Assembly: GCF_002005425.1 (NCBI RefSeq)
Contig: NZ_CP019704.1
Coordinates: 1,116,001 to 1,180,000 of the forward strand
Reading direction: 5' to 3'
Source of the DNA: Polaribacter sp. BM10
Lineage (GTDB): Bacteria; Bacteroidota; Bacteroidia; Flavobacteriales; Flavobacteriaceae
DNA length: 64,000 nt
The notes beneath the pieces are model-generated. The model had not been told where the DNA came from, ran no database searches, and worked only from the letters and a program-made list of their open reading frames with translations. Shown one piece after another: positions 31,167 through 40,281 of the stretch. The position numbers and the translations under genes were made by a program. Position 1 is the first letter of the stretch. Each line of letters starts with the position of its first letter.

Positions 31167-33929
31167 ATGAAAAAAATTACCTCTTTACTTTTATTATTAT
31201 TCTCAATAATAAGTTTAGCACAACAACAAAATGTAAATTATGCTGTTTCGCCTATTTCTTTTGATACTACAGATGAAATAACAATTACTGTAAACAACAT
31301 CAACCCTGCTGCTTGGGGTGTTACAGATGTATATTTATGGTCTTGGTCTTATGATTTAAATGATGCTAATGAAATGGATTCGCCTAACAATGGTAGTTGG
31401 ACCAATTCAAGCGAAGCGCAAAAAATGACCAGAATAAACAATACAACATACGCTATTACCTTTACGCCTACAACTTTTTATAACAGAACAGAAATAGGAC
31501 GAATTGGAATGTTAGTGAAAGCAAAAAATGGCGACGGAGATAAGAAAACTCAAGACAAAATTTTTGAAGTTGGTAAATTTCAGGTGACTTTAAATGCTCC
31601 TGTAGAAAAAAACTCAATTTTAAATTCTGGAGATCAGCTTTCTATTTCTGCAACTGCTGGATTAACTTCAAACTTTAATTTAAAAGCAAACGGTACTTCT
31701 ATAGACCAACAATCTAATATTACAAATTATGACTTTTCTGCAACGGTTACAGAAAACACAGATTTTGTTTTAGAAACTACAAATAATGGTACAACAATTA
31801 CAAACGAATTTTCTGCAATTGTAAAACCAACCGTTACAGAAGCTAGTTTACCTGCCGGATTAAAAGATGGTATCAATTTAAACCCTACAGATAACACAAA
31901 AGCAACATTAGTCTTTTATGCGCCTTTAAAAGAATTTATACATGTATTGGGCGATTTTAATAATTGGACTTTAAACAATAATTATTTATTAAAAAAAGAT
32001 AGTTCTAAAGATCGATTCTGGATTGAATTAACAAATTTAACGCCTCAGCAAAATTACACTTATCAATATTTAGTTGATGGTGAATTAAGAGTTGCAGATC
32101 CTTATTCTACAACAATTTTATCAGAAAATAACGATACTTATATTGATAATGTTACATATCCCGATTTACCTGCTTATCCATCAGGAAAAACTACAAACGT
32201 TGTAACTTTATTAAGAACTGGTGATGCAGATTTTGTTTGGCAAACAACAAATTTCACAAAACCAAAGAAAACAGACTTAGTAATTTACGAATTATTAATT
32301 AGAGATTTTGATGCTTTACATAGTTTTGATGCTGTAAAAGCAAGATTAAATTATTTACAAGATTTGGGTGTAAATGCAATAGAGTTTATGCCTGTTAGTG
32401 AGTTTGACGGAAATGAATCTTGGGGTTATAATACTTCATTTCATATGGCATTAGACAAGTATTATGGTAACAAAAATTCTTTTAAATTATTAATTGATGA
32501 ATGCCATAGAAGAGGAATTGCAGTAATTTTAGATGTTGTTTACAATCATGCTTCTGGTCAAAATCCGTATTACAGAATGTACAATACAGATAATGGTGGT
32601 TTTGGCGGACAAGCAGCTGCAAACAGTCCATTTTTTAACGCAACGGCAAAACATTCTTTTAGTGTTTTCAACGATTATAATCACAGCAAACAAGCTGTAA
32701 AAGATTATGTTAAAAGAACTACACAATATTGGATTGATGAATACAAAATTGATGGTTTTAGATGGGATTTAACAAAAGGTTTTACTCAAAACTGTACTGC
32801 TAATGATGAAACTTGTACAAGTAATTACCAACAAGATAGAGTTGATGTTTTAAAAGAATACGCAGATTATCAATGGGAAAAAGATCCAAACTTTTATATT
32901 ATTTTCGAACATTTAGGTAAAAATGAAGAAGAAAAAGAATGGGTAAACTATAGATTAAATGAAGGAAAAGGAATTATGGTTTGGGGAAATCATAACGGAA
33001 ATTATAGTGAAGGAACTTTAGGTTTTAATTCTAATGGAAAATCTGATATTTCTTGGGTTTCTTATAAAAAAAGAGGTTTTTCTGTACCAGCAAACGTAAG
33101 TTACATGGAAAGTCATGATGAAGAAAGATTGATGTATAAAAACCTTCAATTTGGTAATTCTAGCGGTAATTATAGTGTAAAAGATCTAGCAACTGCTCTT
33201 GACAGAGTTGAATTAGCTGGTGCTTTTTACTTTACAATACCAGGACCTAAAATGATTTGGCAATTTGGCGAATTAGGTTATGATATTTCTATCAACCAAA
33301 ATGGTAGAGTTGGTAATAAACCAATTTTATGGAATTATTTTGATGTGGAAGATAGAAAGGATGTTTACAATACGTATTCTAAATTAATACAGTTAAAATT
33401 AAAATATGATATTTTTGAAACTTCTAACTTTACATTAGATGTTGCTAATTCTAATGGTTTAAAGAAAATTCAACTTACAGACACTTCTTCATCAGAAATG
33501 CAATATGTAACAATTATTGGTAATTTTGGAGTTACAACACAGAACATAATCCCTTCTTTTCAAACTTCAGGCACTTGGTATGATCTATTAAATGATAACG
33601 CTACAAAAACCGTTATAAACGTTAATAGCACAATTACCCTAGCACCAGGAGATTTTAAAGTGTATGGTAATATGCCAGCAGCTCTTTCTACAGAAGATGT
33701 TTTCTTAAATAATAAAATAGCTGCTTACCCAAACCCTACTTTTAATAATTTTAGAATTAATGCTGATACTAAAAAAGTAGAAATCTATAATTTACAAGGA
33801 AGAAAAGTAAAGCAATTTAAAGGTAATTTTAATTCAACATCAGAATTTTCTGTTGAAAATTTAAGTAAAGGAGTTTACTTTATTAAAGTTGATAATTTAG
33901 ATTATTCTCTTAAAATCATAAAAAAATAA
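31167..33929 (+). CDS. T9SS-secreted multidomain GH13 alpha-amylase/pullulanase-like enzyme
   Basis: This 920-residue enzyme has a signal peptide (1-19, ending SLAQ), an N-terminal beta domain (about 24-136), and a second beta domain (140-225). A CBM48-like module follows (245-320, with LGDFNNWTLNNN). The GH13 barrel holds D534 (GFRWDLTKGF), E581 (YIIFEHLGKN) and D651 (MESHDEERL). A beta domain and a type A type IX secretion sorting domain end the protein (about 843-920, YPNPTFNNF ... GVYFIKVD). The CBM48 suggests action on branched alpha-glucan or pullulan. The sorting domain marks it for export through the outer membrane, so it is the only enzyme of the locus predicted to act outside the cell. 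Confidence 0.9.
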   Translation: MKKITSLLLLLFSIISLAQQQNVNYAVSPISFDTTDEITITVNNINPAAWGVTDVYLWSWSYDLNDANEMDSPNNGSWTNSSEAQKMTRINNTTYAITFTPTTFYNRTEIGRIGMLVKAKNGDGDKKTQDKIFEVGKFQVTLNAPVEKNSILNSGDQLSISATAGLTSNFNLKANGTSIDQQSNITNYDFSATVTENTDFVLETTNNGTTITNEFSAIVKPTVTEASLPAGLKDGINLNPTDNTKATLVFYAPLKEFIHVLGDFNNWTLNNNYLLKKDSSKDRFWIELTNLTPQQNYTYQYLVDGELRVADPYSTTILSENNDTYIDNVTYPDLPAYPSGKTTNVVTLLRTGDADFVWQTTNFTKPKKTDLVIYELLIRDFDALHSFDAVKARLNYLQDLGVNAIEFMPVSEFDGNESWGYNTSFHMALDKYYGNKNSFKLLIDECHRRGIAVILDVVYNHASGQNPYYRMYNTDNGGFGGQAAANSPFFNATAKHSFSVFNDYNHSKQAVKDYVKRTTQYWIDEYKIDGFRWDLTKGFTQNCTANDETCTSNYQQDRVDVLKEYADYQWEKDPNFYIIFEHLGKNEEEKEWVNYRLNEGKGIMVWGNHNGNYSEGTLGFNSNGKSDISWVSYKKRGFSVPANVSYMESHDEERLMYKNLQFGNSSGNYSVKDLATALDRVELAGAFYFTIPGPKMIWQFGELGYDISINQNGRVGNKPILWNYFDVEDRKDVYNTYSKLIQLKLKYDIFETSNFTLDVANSNGLKKIQLTDTSSSEMQYVTIIGNFGVTTQNIIPSFQTSGTWYDLLNDNATKTVINVNSTITLAPGDFKVYGNMPAALSTEDVFLNNKIAAYPNPTFNNFRINADTKKVEIYNLQGRKVKQFKGNFNSTSEFSVENLSKGVYFIKVDNLDYSLKIIKK

Positions 33930-33936
33930 CAACTTT

Positions 33937-33982
33937 TGCAAAAAAAAAGGTCTTCAAATATTTTGAATACCTTTTTTTTTTA
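33937..33982. terminator. Bidirectional terminator between secreted amylase and rimO
   Basis: An A-run then GGTCTTCAAA pairs with TTTGAATACC (one mismatch), followed by a long T-run. It ends the rightward glucan operon and the convergent rimO gene. Confidence 0.75.
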
Positions 33983-33987
33983 TAAAA

Positions 33988-35340
33988 CTATTTCCTTTTT
34001 TGGTTTAAAGGAACTGGTTTTTCTATTTTATTTACAGGTGTACCATATAAATCATAATCACCCGCATCATGAATTTTTATATCAATAAACTCTCCTATTT
34101 TTATATAATGCTCTTTTGCATCAACAATAACATCATTATCAACGTCAGGCGAATCAAATTCTGTTCTTCCATAGAAATACTCACCGTCCTTTCTATCAAA
34201 TAAACATCTAAACGTTTTTCCTATTTTTTGCTGATTTAATTCCCATGAAATTTGAGATTGAACTTCCATTATTTCATTTACTCTTTGAAACTTAACATCA
34301 GCAGGCACATCATCTTCTAAAACATAAGCACCTGTATTTTCTTCATGAGAATATTCAAAAGCACCTAAACGCTCAAAACGCATTTCTTCTACCCAATCTT
34401 TTAACTCTTGAAACATTTCTTCAGTTTCACCAGGATACCCAACAATTAAAGTTGTTCTTATTGCCATTTCTGGCACTGCTTCTCTAAATTTATGAATTAA
34501 AGCTGTTGTTTTTTCATGAGTTGTTCCTCTTTTCATCGATTTTAACAACTCTGTGTTTATGTGCTGTAACGGAATATCTAAATAATTACAAACTTTAGGT
34601 TCTCGTTTCATTACATCTAAAACATCCATCGGAAAACCAGTAGGAAATGCATAATGTAAACGAATCCACTCGATACCATCTACTTTTACCAAAGCTTCTA
34701 ACAATTCTGCTAAAGCTCTTTTTTTATAGATATCTAAACCATAATAAGTTAAATCTTGTGCAATTAGCATAATTTCTTTAATTCCTTTTTCTGCTAATTT
34801 TGTTGCCTCTATAACAATATCTTCTATTGGTGTAGATTTATGTTTACCACGCATTAACGGAATCGCACAAAAAGAACATGGTCTATCGCAACCTTCTGCT
34901 ATTTTTAAATAAGCATAATGTTTTGGTGTTGTTGTTAAACGTTCTCCAATAAGTTCATGCTTATAATCTGCTTCTAAAACTTTTAAAAGATTTGGTAAAT
35001 CGTGTGTTCCAAAATATTGATCTACATTCGGAATTTCGTTTTCTAAATCTGGTTTATATCTTTCACTTAAACAACCAGAAACAAAAACTTTATCTACCTC
35101 ACCTGCTTCTTTTCTTTTAGCATAATGCAAAATAGTATCAACACTTTCTTCTTTTGCTTTACCAATAAAACCACATGTGTTTATTACAACAATGTTTCCA
35201 TCATCTTCCGGATCTTCATGAACAACATCTTTTCCGTTTGCTTTTAATTGTCCCATTAAAACTTCACTATCGTAAACGTTTTTAGAGCAACCTAAAGTAA
35301 CAACATTTATCTTATTTTTTTTGATGGTTTTTGTACGCAT
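33988..35340 (-). CDS. rimO: Ribosomal protein uS12 methylthiotransferase RimO
   Basis: This 450-residue radical SAM enzyme adds a methylthio group to the conserved Asp of ribosomal protein S12. The N-terminal MTTase domain has cluster ligands C18, C56 and C90. The radical SAM motif is C151-x3-C155-x2-C158 (GCDRPCSFC). A TRAM domain is at the C-terminus (about 385-440). The sequence GCDRPCSFCAIPLMRGKHKS is typical of RimO rather than MiaB. It ends next to the terminator shared with the glucan locus and is followed upstream by an unrelated amidase gene. Confidence 0.94.
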   Translation of the reverse strand: MRTKTIKKNKINVVTLGCSKNVYDSEVLMGQLKANGKDVVHEDPEDDGNIVVINTCGFIGKAKEESVDTILHYAKRKEAGEVDKVFVSGCLSERYKPDLENEIPNVDQYFGTHDLPNLLKVLEADYKHELIGERLTTTPKHYAYLKIAEGCDRPCSFCAIPLMRGKHKSTPIEDIVIEATKLAEKGIKEIMLIAQDLTYYGLDIYKKRALAELLEALVKVDGIEWIRLHYAFPTGFPMDVLDVMKREPKVCNYLDIPLQHINTELLKSMKRGTTHEKTTALIHKFREAVPEMAIRTTLIVGYPGETEEMFQELKDWVEEMRFERLGAFEYSHEENTGAYVLEDDVPADVKFQRVNEIMEVQSQISWELNQQKIGKTFRCLFDRKDGEYFYGRTEFDSPDVDNDVIVDAKEHYIKIGEFIDIKIHDAGDYDLYGTPVNKIEKPVPLNQKRK

Positions 35341-35463
35341 ATTTCTAGCTTTTAGCCTAAGTAATATTTACTTAAAACTTTAAATCTTATTTATAATTGT
35401 TTTATTTACTTAAAAATAAAAACGAGTGCAAAAATAGTACTTTTTAAATGATTGGTATTCTTT

Positions 35464-37113
35464 CTATTGATAGTTTTTAGGCATTTTTCTAACTTTTGTT
35501 AATTGTTCGAAAGCATAGCCAATTTCTAAAAGCTTTCTTTCTGAAAAAGGAATACCTATAAAGGTTAAACTTATTGGCTCACCGCTATCTTTATATCCCA
35601 TAGGTACAGTAAGTGTTGGGTATTTTGCTACTGCTGCAATACCAGAATGATAATTGTTAATAGATAAGATTGCATCTAAATTTCTCTCTTTTAATGCATT
35701 TAAATATTTAATTCCTTCATTATTTAATTGCTTTTTAATTGTTGCTAATTCGCTTAAAGTTGTTTCATCTTTAACAATACCGTCAAATAACTGCTGCCCA
35801 TAAGGCGCTCTAAGTAAACTATCTTTTAAATTAAAAATAGTAATATCTTTTACTGATTTATGCATTACGTTCTTATCGGCATTTGTAGATAAATATTTTG
35901 GTAAATCTATTTTCATATCAATGTTTAACAATGTTGTAAATCCATCAAAAGAAATTTCTGGCGGAGTAATTTCTTCAATTTCTACACCTACTTTTCTTAA
36001 TTTATCAACAGTTAAAGCATATATCGAATCTGACAAAAGACCTTTAATTACACCTAATTTTTTTCCGTCTAAACTATTTTTAAATCCGTTCTGAAAATAA
36101 TCTTCATCAATAGATTTAGATGCCGAGTCTAGTTTATCAAAACCTAACATAGCATTCATAAAAATAGCATTATCAATAACATTTTTTGTCATCGGACCAG
36201 GTGTATCTAAAGTACTAGAAATAGGCACAATACCTGTTCTACTTAAAACTCCAATAGTTGGTTTTAAACCCACCACAGAATTTAAACTAGATGGTGAAGT
36301 TATAGAACCCGCAGTTTCTGTTCCTACAGCTGCAACAGCAAAATTTGCTGCTACTGTAACACCACTTCCTGCAGAACTTCCTCCTGTTTCAAATTGACCT
36401 CTACCATAAGGATTCAAGGTTTGACCACCAACAGCAGAATAGCCTAAAGGGCAACCAGAGCAAAAGAAATAAGCCCATTCACTTAAATTTACTTTTCCTA
36501 AAATCAATGCTCCGTTTTCTTTTAGTTTACTTACGATAAATGCATCTTCTGTATTGTTATTTTCTGCCAAAGCAATTGCACCTGCAGTTGTAGGCATGCC
36601 TTTTGTATTGATATTATCTTTTAATAGAATTGGCATACCAAAAATAGAGAAATCAGAAATAGACGTTTTACTTTGATCTTTTTCTCTTGCTTCTTTTAAT
36701 ACATTAGGATTAAGACTAATAATGCTATTTAATGATTTTGTAGAATCACTTTCAAACTTTCTAATTCTATATAAATAGAAGAGAGTTAACTTTTCATAAG
36801 AAAGTTTACCGCTTTTTATGTTTTGCTGTATCGTTGGTATGTCTTTCTCTAAAATTAACGGTTTTAAACTATTATATTCTTCATTAGAAAAAGTAGATAA
36901 ATCATTTTCAAAGGGTTTAAAAACTGTGTTCATATCTAAATATTTAGACTGAAACAATTTAAATTGCATTCTTTTATTTTTATGATTTTGCTGCTCTTTT
37001 AATGCACCTAGTTCATCATATTTTTTAAAAATTACATTAGGTTGTTTTTCTGCTTTCTTGTCACATGCAGATAAAAAAAGACCGATTGATAAAATAAATA
37101 GTAGTTTTTTCAT
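35464..37113 (-). CDS. Amidase-signature-family lipoprotein
   Basis: This 549-residue protein has a lipobox FLSAC (Cys17) and an amidase-signature domain. The Ser-cisSer-Lys triad is visible as K165 (ILLKDNIN), S246 (GGSSAGS) and S270 (TETAGSITSP). The family hydrolyses amides, and GatA and FAAH are members. This one is exported and so is not the tRNA amidotransferase subunit. It could act on peptides or amides in the periplasm, but the substrate is unknown. It is divergent from a serine hydrolase gene across 75 bases, suggesting a shared control region. Confidence 0.88.
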   Translation of the reverse strand: MKKLLFILSIGLFLSACDKKAEKQPNVIFKKYDELGALKEQQNHKNKRMQFKLFQSKYLDMNTVFKPFENDLSTFSNEEYNSLKPLILEKDIPTIQQNIKSGKLSYEKLTLFYLYRIRKFESDSTKSLNSIISLNPNVLKEAREKDQSKTSISDFSIFGMPILLKDNINTKGMPTTAGAIALAENNNTEDAFIVSKLKENGALILGKVNLSEWAYFFCSGCPLGYSAVGGQTLNPYGRGQFETGGSSAGSGVTVAANFAVAAVGTETAGSITSPSSLNSVVGLKPTIGVLSRTGIVPISSTLDTPGPMTKNVIDNAIFMNAMLGFDKLDSASKSIDEDYFQNGFKNSLDGKKLGVIKGLLSDSIYALTVDKLRKVGVEIEEITPPEISFDGFTTLLNIDMKIDLPKYLSTNADKNVMHKSVKDITIFNLKDSLLRAPYGQQLFDGIVKDETTLSELATIKKQLNNEGIKYLNALKERNLDAILSINNYHSGIAAVAKYPTLTVPMGYKDSGEPISLTFIGIPFSERKLLEIGYAFEQLTKVRKMPKNYQ

Positions 37114-37188
37114 AAATTAAGCTATATTTTCAAATATACAATTTTAAACCATTTTAATAATTAACAGTCTTAAAAACAAAGTTTTTAC

Positions 37189-38259
37189 ATGAAGTATCTT
37201 ATTTGTTTTTTTACAACTCTAATACTTTTTTCTTGTAGTATAGAAAATAAAATTGAAGAAAATCTAGAAAACCTAAATCTAGAAACTTATTTTCCTGATA
37301 ATAATACTGATAATTGGGATGCTATTTCTTTAAATGAACTTAATTGGAATGAAGCTGAGCTACAACCACTACTAAATTATTTAGACGAAAAAAACACCAA
37401 AGGTTTTATAATTCTATATGATGGTAGAATTGTAGTAGAAAATTATTTTAACAACCATACTGCTAGCACTAATTGGTATTGGGCAAGTGCTGGCAAAACA
37501 CTTACTGCGACTGTTGCAGGAATCGCAAATGACAATAATCTTATAAGTTTAGATGAGAAAGTTAGTACCTATCTAAATCAAAATTGGACAAGCATACCTA
37601 TTGATAAAGAAAACTTGATTTCTTGTGAAAATTTATTAAATATGACCTCTGGTTTAGATGATAGTTTAGGTGATTCTATTTCTGCTGACAACTTAAAATA
37701 TATTGCTGATGCTAATAATCGTTGGGCATATCATAATGTATATTTGAAGATGCAAGATGTTATCGCTAGTGCAAGTAAGACTACCTTTAAAAGTTATTTT
37801 GAAAACAATTTAAAAAATAAAATTGGTATGTCTGGTAGTTGGATAAAACTAAATAACTTAAATATTTATTGGAGTACTACAAGAAGTATGGCTCGTTTTG
37901 GATTATTAATTCAGAATAAAGGTAAATGGAATGATACACAAATTGTTTCTGAAGATTTTATTAGAAAAGCAACGAGTACATCACAAAACATAAATAAATC
38001 TTACGGATATTTATGGTGGTTAAATGGTAAAACTAGTTACCAACTGCCACAAAGTCAATTTCAGTTTAGTGGTTCTTTAATTCCAAATGCACCAAATGAT
38101 TTATTTTGTGCACTCGGTAAAAATGATCAAAAAATATATATTATACCAAGTAAAAAGCTTGTTATTGTTAGAATGGGTGCATCAGCAGATGCTTCTAATT
38201 TTGCGCTTTCTAATTTTGATAATAACTTATGGGAGAGAATAAACGCGCTTATAAATTAA
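37189..38259 (+). CDS. Beta-lactamase-family serine hydrolase lipoprotein
   Basis: This 356-residue lipoprotein (lipobox LFSC, Cys16) belongs to the class C beta-lactamase/penicillin-binding-protein-like hydrolases. The SxxK motif is S100-A-G-K103 and the YxN motif is Y181-H-N183. A later stretch, WSTTRSMARFGLLIQNKGKW, is typical of this group. Members include D-aminopeptidases, esterases and carboxypeptidases. True beta-lactamase activity cannot be assumed. It is divergent from the amidase gene and followed by a strong terminator. Confidence 0.85.
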   Translation: MKYLICFFTTLILFSCSIENKIEENLENLNLETYFPDNNTDNWDAISLNELNWNEAELQPLLNYLDEKNTKGFIILYDGRIVVENYFNNHTASTNWYWASAGKTLTATVAGIANDNNLISLDEKVSTYLNQNWTSIPIDKENLISCENLLNMTSGLDDSLGDSISADNLKYIADANNRWAYHNVYLKMQDVIASASKTTFKSYFENNLKNKIGMSGSWIKLNNLNIYWSTTRSMARFGLLIQNKGKWNDTQIVSEDFIRKATSTSQNINKSYGYLWWLNGKTSYQLPQSQFQFSGSLIPNAPNDLFCALGKNDQKIYIIPSKKLVIVRMGASADASNFALSNFDNNLWERINALIN

Positions 38260-38269
38260 TAAAAAAACA

Positions 38270-38297
38270 AAAAAGTCTCTAAAATTAGAGACTTTTT
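38270..38297. terminator. Bidirectional terminator after the serine hydrolase gene
   Basis: A perfect 12-bp stem (AAAAAGTCTCTA at 38270-38281 with TAGAGACTTTTT at 38286-38297) has a 4-base loop. It also serves the convergent ftsY gene. Confidence 0.9.
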
Positions 38298-38320
38298 GAT
38301 ATAATTTAAAATGTAATTTT

Positions 38321-39295
38321 CTATTTGAAAAAAGAATCTACAAACTCATGTTTGTTAAAAACCTGTAAATCATCAATTCCCTCTCCTACTCCGATATACT
38401 TTACAGGAATTTTAAACTGATCTGAAATACCAATAACAACTCCTCCTTTTGCTGTTCCGTCTAACTTTGTTACAGCTAAAGAAGTTACCTCTGTCGCTTT
38501 TGTAAATTGTTTTGCTTGTTCAAATGCATTTTGACCTGTAGAACCGTCTAATACCAGTAAAACATCATGTGGTGCATCTGCAACAACCTTTTGCATTACT
38601 CTTTTTATTTTAGTTAACTCATTCATTAAATTAACTTTATTATGTAAACGACCTGCAGTATCTATAATTACAACATCGGCACCTTGCTTTACTGCAGATG
38701 TTAATGTATCAAAAGCTACAGAAGCAGGGTCAGATCCCATTTCTTGCCTTATAATTGGCACATCTGTTCTATCTGCCCAAACTTGTAATTGATCTATTGC
38801 AGCTGCTCTAAAAGTATCTGCTGCACCTAATACAACTTTTAAACCTTGTTTTTTAAATTGAGATGCCAATTTACCAATTGTAGTAGTTTTACCAACACCA
38901 TTTACACCAACAACCATTAATACATAAGGCATTTTATTACCATTTGCATCATTTGGTATTTCTGGTATTTTAAATTCTGTTTCGTTACCTAAATTTGTTT
39001 CTGATAATAAACCAGCAATTTCTTCTCTTAGAATTTTATTTAATTCTTCTGTACCAACGTATTTATCTTTAGCAACCCTAGCTTCTATACGCTCTATAAT
39101 TTTTAACGTAGTATTTACACCAACATCAGAAGCAACTAATACCTCTTCTAAATTATCTAAAACATCATCATCTACTTTAGATTTACCGGCTACAGCTTTA
39201 GAAAGTTTATCAAAAAAATTAGTTTTTGTCTTTTCTAATCCTTTATCTAAAGTTTCTTTTTTTTCTTTTGAAAATATTTTTTTAAAAAAACTCAT
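38321..39295 (-). CDS. ftsY: Signal recognition particle receptor FtsY
   Basis: This 324-residue SRP receptor GTPase pairs with Ffh to deliver ribosomes to the translocon. The short N-terminal A region (1-40) is followed by the N domain (40-110) and the G domain. The P-loop is GVNGVGKTT (130-138); DTAGR and TKLDGTAKGG follow. The acidic A domain of E. coli FtsY is absent, as is usual in Bacteroidota. It lies downstream of the rpmB-rpmG-DUF4295 block but is separated by a terminator and a dispersed repeat, so it probably has its own promoter. Confidence 0.96.
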   Translation of the reverse strand: MSFFKKIFSKEKKETLDKGLEKTKTNFFDKLSKAVAGKSKVDDDVLDNLEEVLVASDVGVNTTLKIIERIEARVAKDKYVGTEELNKILREEIAGLLSETNLGNETEFKIPEIPNDANGNKMPYVLMVVGVNGVGKTTTIGKLASQFKKQGLKVVLGAADTFRAAAIDQLQVWADRTDVPIIRQEMGSDPASVAFDTLTSAVKQGADVVIIDTAGRLHNKVNLMNELTKIKRVMQKVVADAPHDVLLVLDGSTGQNAFEQAKQFTKATEVTSLAVTKLDGTAKGGVVIGISDQFKIPVKYIGVGEGIDDLQVFNKHEFVDSFFK

Positions 39296-39377
39296 TTTTA
39301 TATTTTAATCTATACAAAAAATACGTTAAAAAACGTGCCATTTGTTGGGTTAGGTCAAATTGTCACTAAAAAAAGCC

Positions 39378-39461
39378 TTTTGCGTTAGCGATAGAGGCTT
39401 TGTTGGAGCTCCTTGAAAAGAGCGACTGCCGAAAGCGCGACCTTTTTAGGAACGCCCAAAA
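39378..39461 (+). repeat. Dispersed intergenic repeat, copy 1
   Basis: A roughly 85-bp block reads TTTGCGTTAGCGATAGAGGC at its start and ends GGAACGCCCAAAA. It is clearly more GC-rich than its surroundings. The reverse complement of 48465-48551 matches it along most of its length (GCGTTAG, GCTTTGTT, GAGCTC, then ACGCCCAAAA at the end). It lies upstream of ftsY. No protein is encoded. Confidence 0.7.
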
Positions 39462-39480
39462 GTACGGAATATTAGGGCAC

Positions 39481-39515
39481 AAAAAAAACTACTTTCTAAT
39501 TTTAGAAAGTAGTTT
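39481..39515 (-). terminator. Terminator of the rpmB-rpmG-DUF4295 operon
   Basis: A 13-bp stem (39486-39498 with 39503-39515) has a 4-base loop. On the minus strand it is followed by an eight-base T-run. It lies 22 bases past the DUF4295 stop codon. Confidence 0.85.
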
Positions 39516-39537
39516 AGATATATTTATATAGTAAATA

Positions 39538-39690
39538 TTACTTTTTTGCTAAGAAATCGTTTACTTTAGAAGGATCCATGATCTTCTCTACAAACATGTA
39601 AGCTCCTGTTTTAGGAGATTTAACCATCTTTATAGCTTTACTTAATCTTTTTGATGAAGTTTGTAACGATGCTACTGTTTTTTTTGCCAT
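39538..39690 (-). CDS. DUF4295 small basic protein
   Basis: This 50-residue Lys-rich protein begins MAKKTVASLQTSSKRLSKAI and ends NDFLAKK. It is encoded just after rpmG, as DUF4295 is across the Bacteroidota. The constant linkage to ribosomal genes and the basic composition suggest a ribosome-associated role, but the function is not established here. The stop is at 39538 and the ATG at 39688-39690. A terminator follows. Confidence 0.85.
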   Translation of the reverse strand: MAKKTVASLQTSSKRLSKAIKMVKSPKTGAYMFVEKIMDPSKVNDFLAKK

Positions 39691-39743
39691 TGTCTAATGT
39701 TTTTTATCTATGTGCTCTATTCGGAGTTCTAGATATGTTTAAA

Positions 39744-39926
39744 TTACTTAATTTCTTTGTGAACAGTCATTTTATTTAAAATAGAGTTAAATTTCTTAAT
39801 CTCCATTCTATCAGGACTGTTTTTCTTGTTCTTAGTTGTAATGTATCTAGAAGTACCTGGTTTACCAGTTGCTTTGTGCTCTGTACATTCTAAAATTACT
39901 TGAACTCTGTTACCTTTTTTTGCCAT
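39744..39926 (-). CDS. rpmG: 50S ribosomal protein L33
   Basis: This is a 60-residue L33. It has the family pattern [15 protein letters not shown] followed by [20 protein letters not shown]. Only one Cys remains of the four zinc-ligand cysteines found in C+ forms, so this is the zinc-independent type. It lies 27 bases after rpmB in a tight ribosomal operon. Confidence 0.96.
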   Translation of the reverse strand: MAKKGNRVQVILECTEHKATGKPGTSRYITTKNKKNSPDRMEIKKFNSILNKMTVHKEIK

Positions 39927-39953
39927 CTCTGTATAATTTTAATCTGCTTAAAC

Positions 39954-40193
39954 TTATTTAGTTAAAAAACCGTTAGCTCTTGCTTCTTTTATAACTGCAG
40001 AAATTCCTTTCTTGTTAATATTTTTTAAAGCAGATGCAGATACTTTTAAAGTAATCCATTTATCTTCTTCTGGAATGTAAAAACGCTTTGTCATTAGATT
40101 AGCGTCAAACTTTCTCTTAGTTCTATTTAAAGCGTGAGAAACATTGTTCCCAACCATTGCTTTTTTTCCTGTTAATTCACAAACTCTAGACAT
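39954..40193 (-). CDS. rpmB: 50S ribosomal protein L28
   Basis: This 79-residue L28 begins MSRVCELTGKKAMVGNNVSHALNRTKRKF, the family signature with the N-terminal Cys region. It is the first gene of rpmB-rpmG-DUF4295 and is preceded by a well-formed promoter at 40234-40264. The 88-base gap to cinA upstream fits an independent operon. Confidence 0.96.
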   Translation of the reverse strand: MSRVCELTGKKAMVGNNVSHALNRTKRKFDANLMTKRFYIPEEDKWITLKVSASALKNINKKGISAVIKEARANGFLTK

Positions 40194-40233
40194 CTTTTCG
40201 ACAGTTTTATTAGTGTTATCTCTAAACGAGGTG

Positions 40234-40264
40234 CAAATTTACAAATAAATCTAGTTTTGAGCAA
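40234..40264 (-). promoter_or_regulatory. rpmB operon promoter
   Basis: On the minus strand, a TTG (40262-40264), 20 bases, then TAAATTTG (40234-40241) match the Bacteroidota -33/-7 pattern with ideal spacing. The predicted start lies about 30 bases before the rpmB ATG. Confidence 0.65.
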
Positions 40265-40281
40265 AATAATTTTACAAATTT

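Noticed and set aside
37189..38259. Antibiotic-resistance beta-lactamase
   Set aside because: The fold and SxxK and YxN motifs fit, but this lipoprotein family is broad and there is no specific similarity to known resistance enzymes that I can support.
39378..39461. tRNA or structured RNA gene in the ftsY upstream region
   Set aside because: The block is more GC-rich but no cloverleaf could be drawn, and the matching second copy identifies it as a dispersed repeat.
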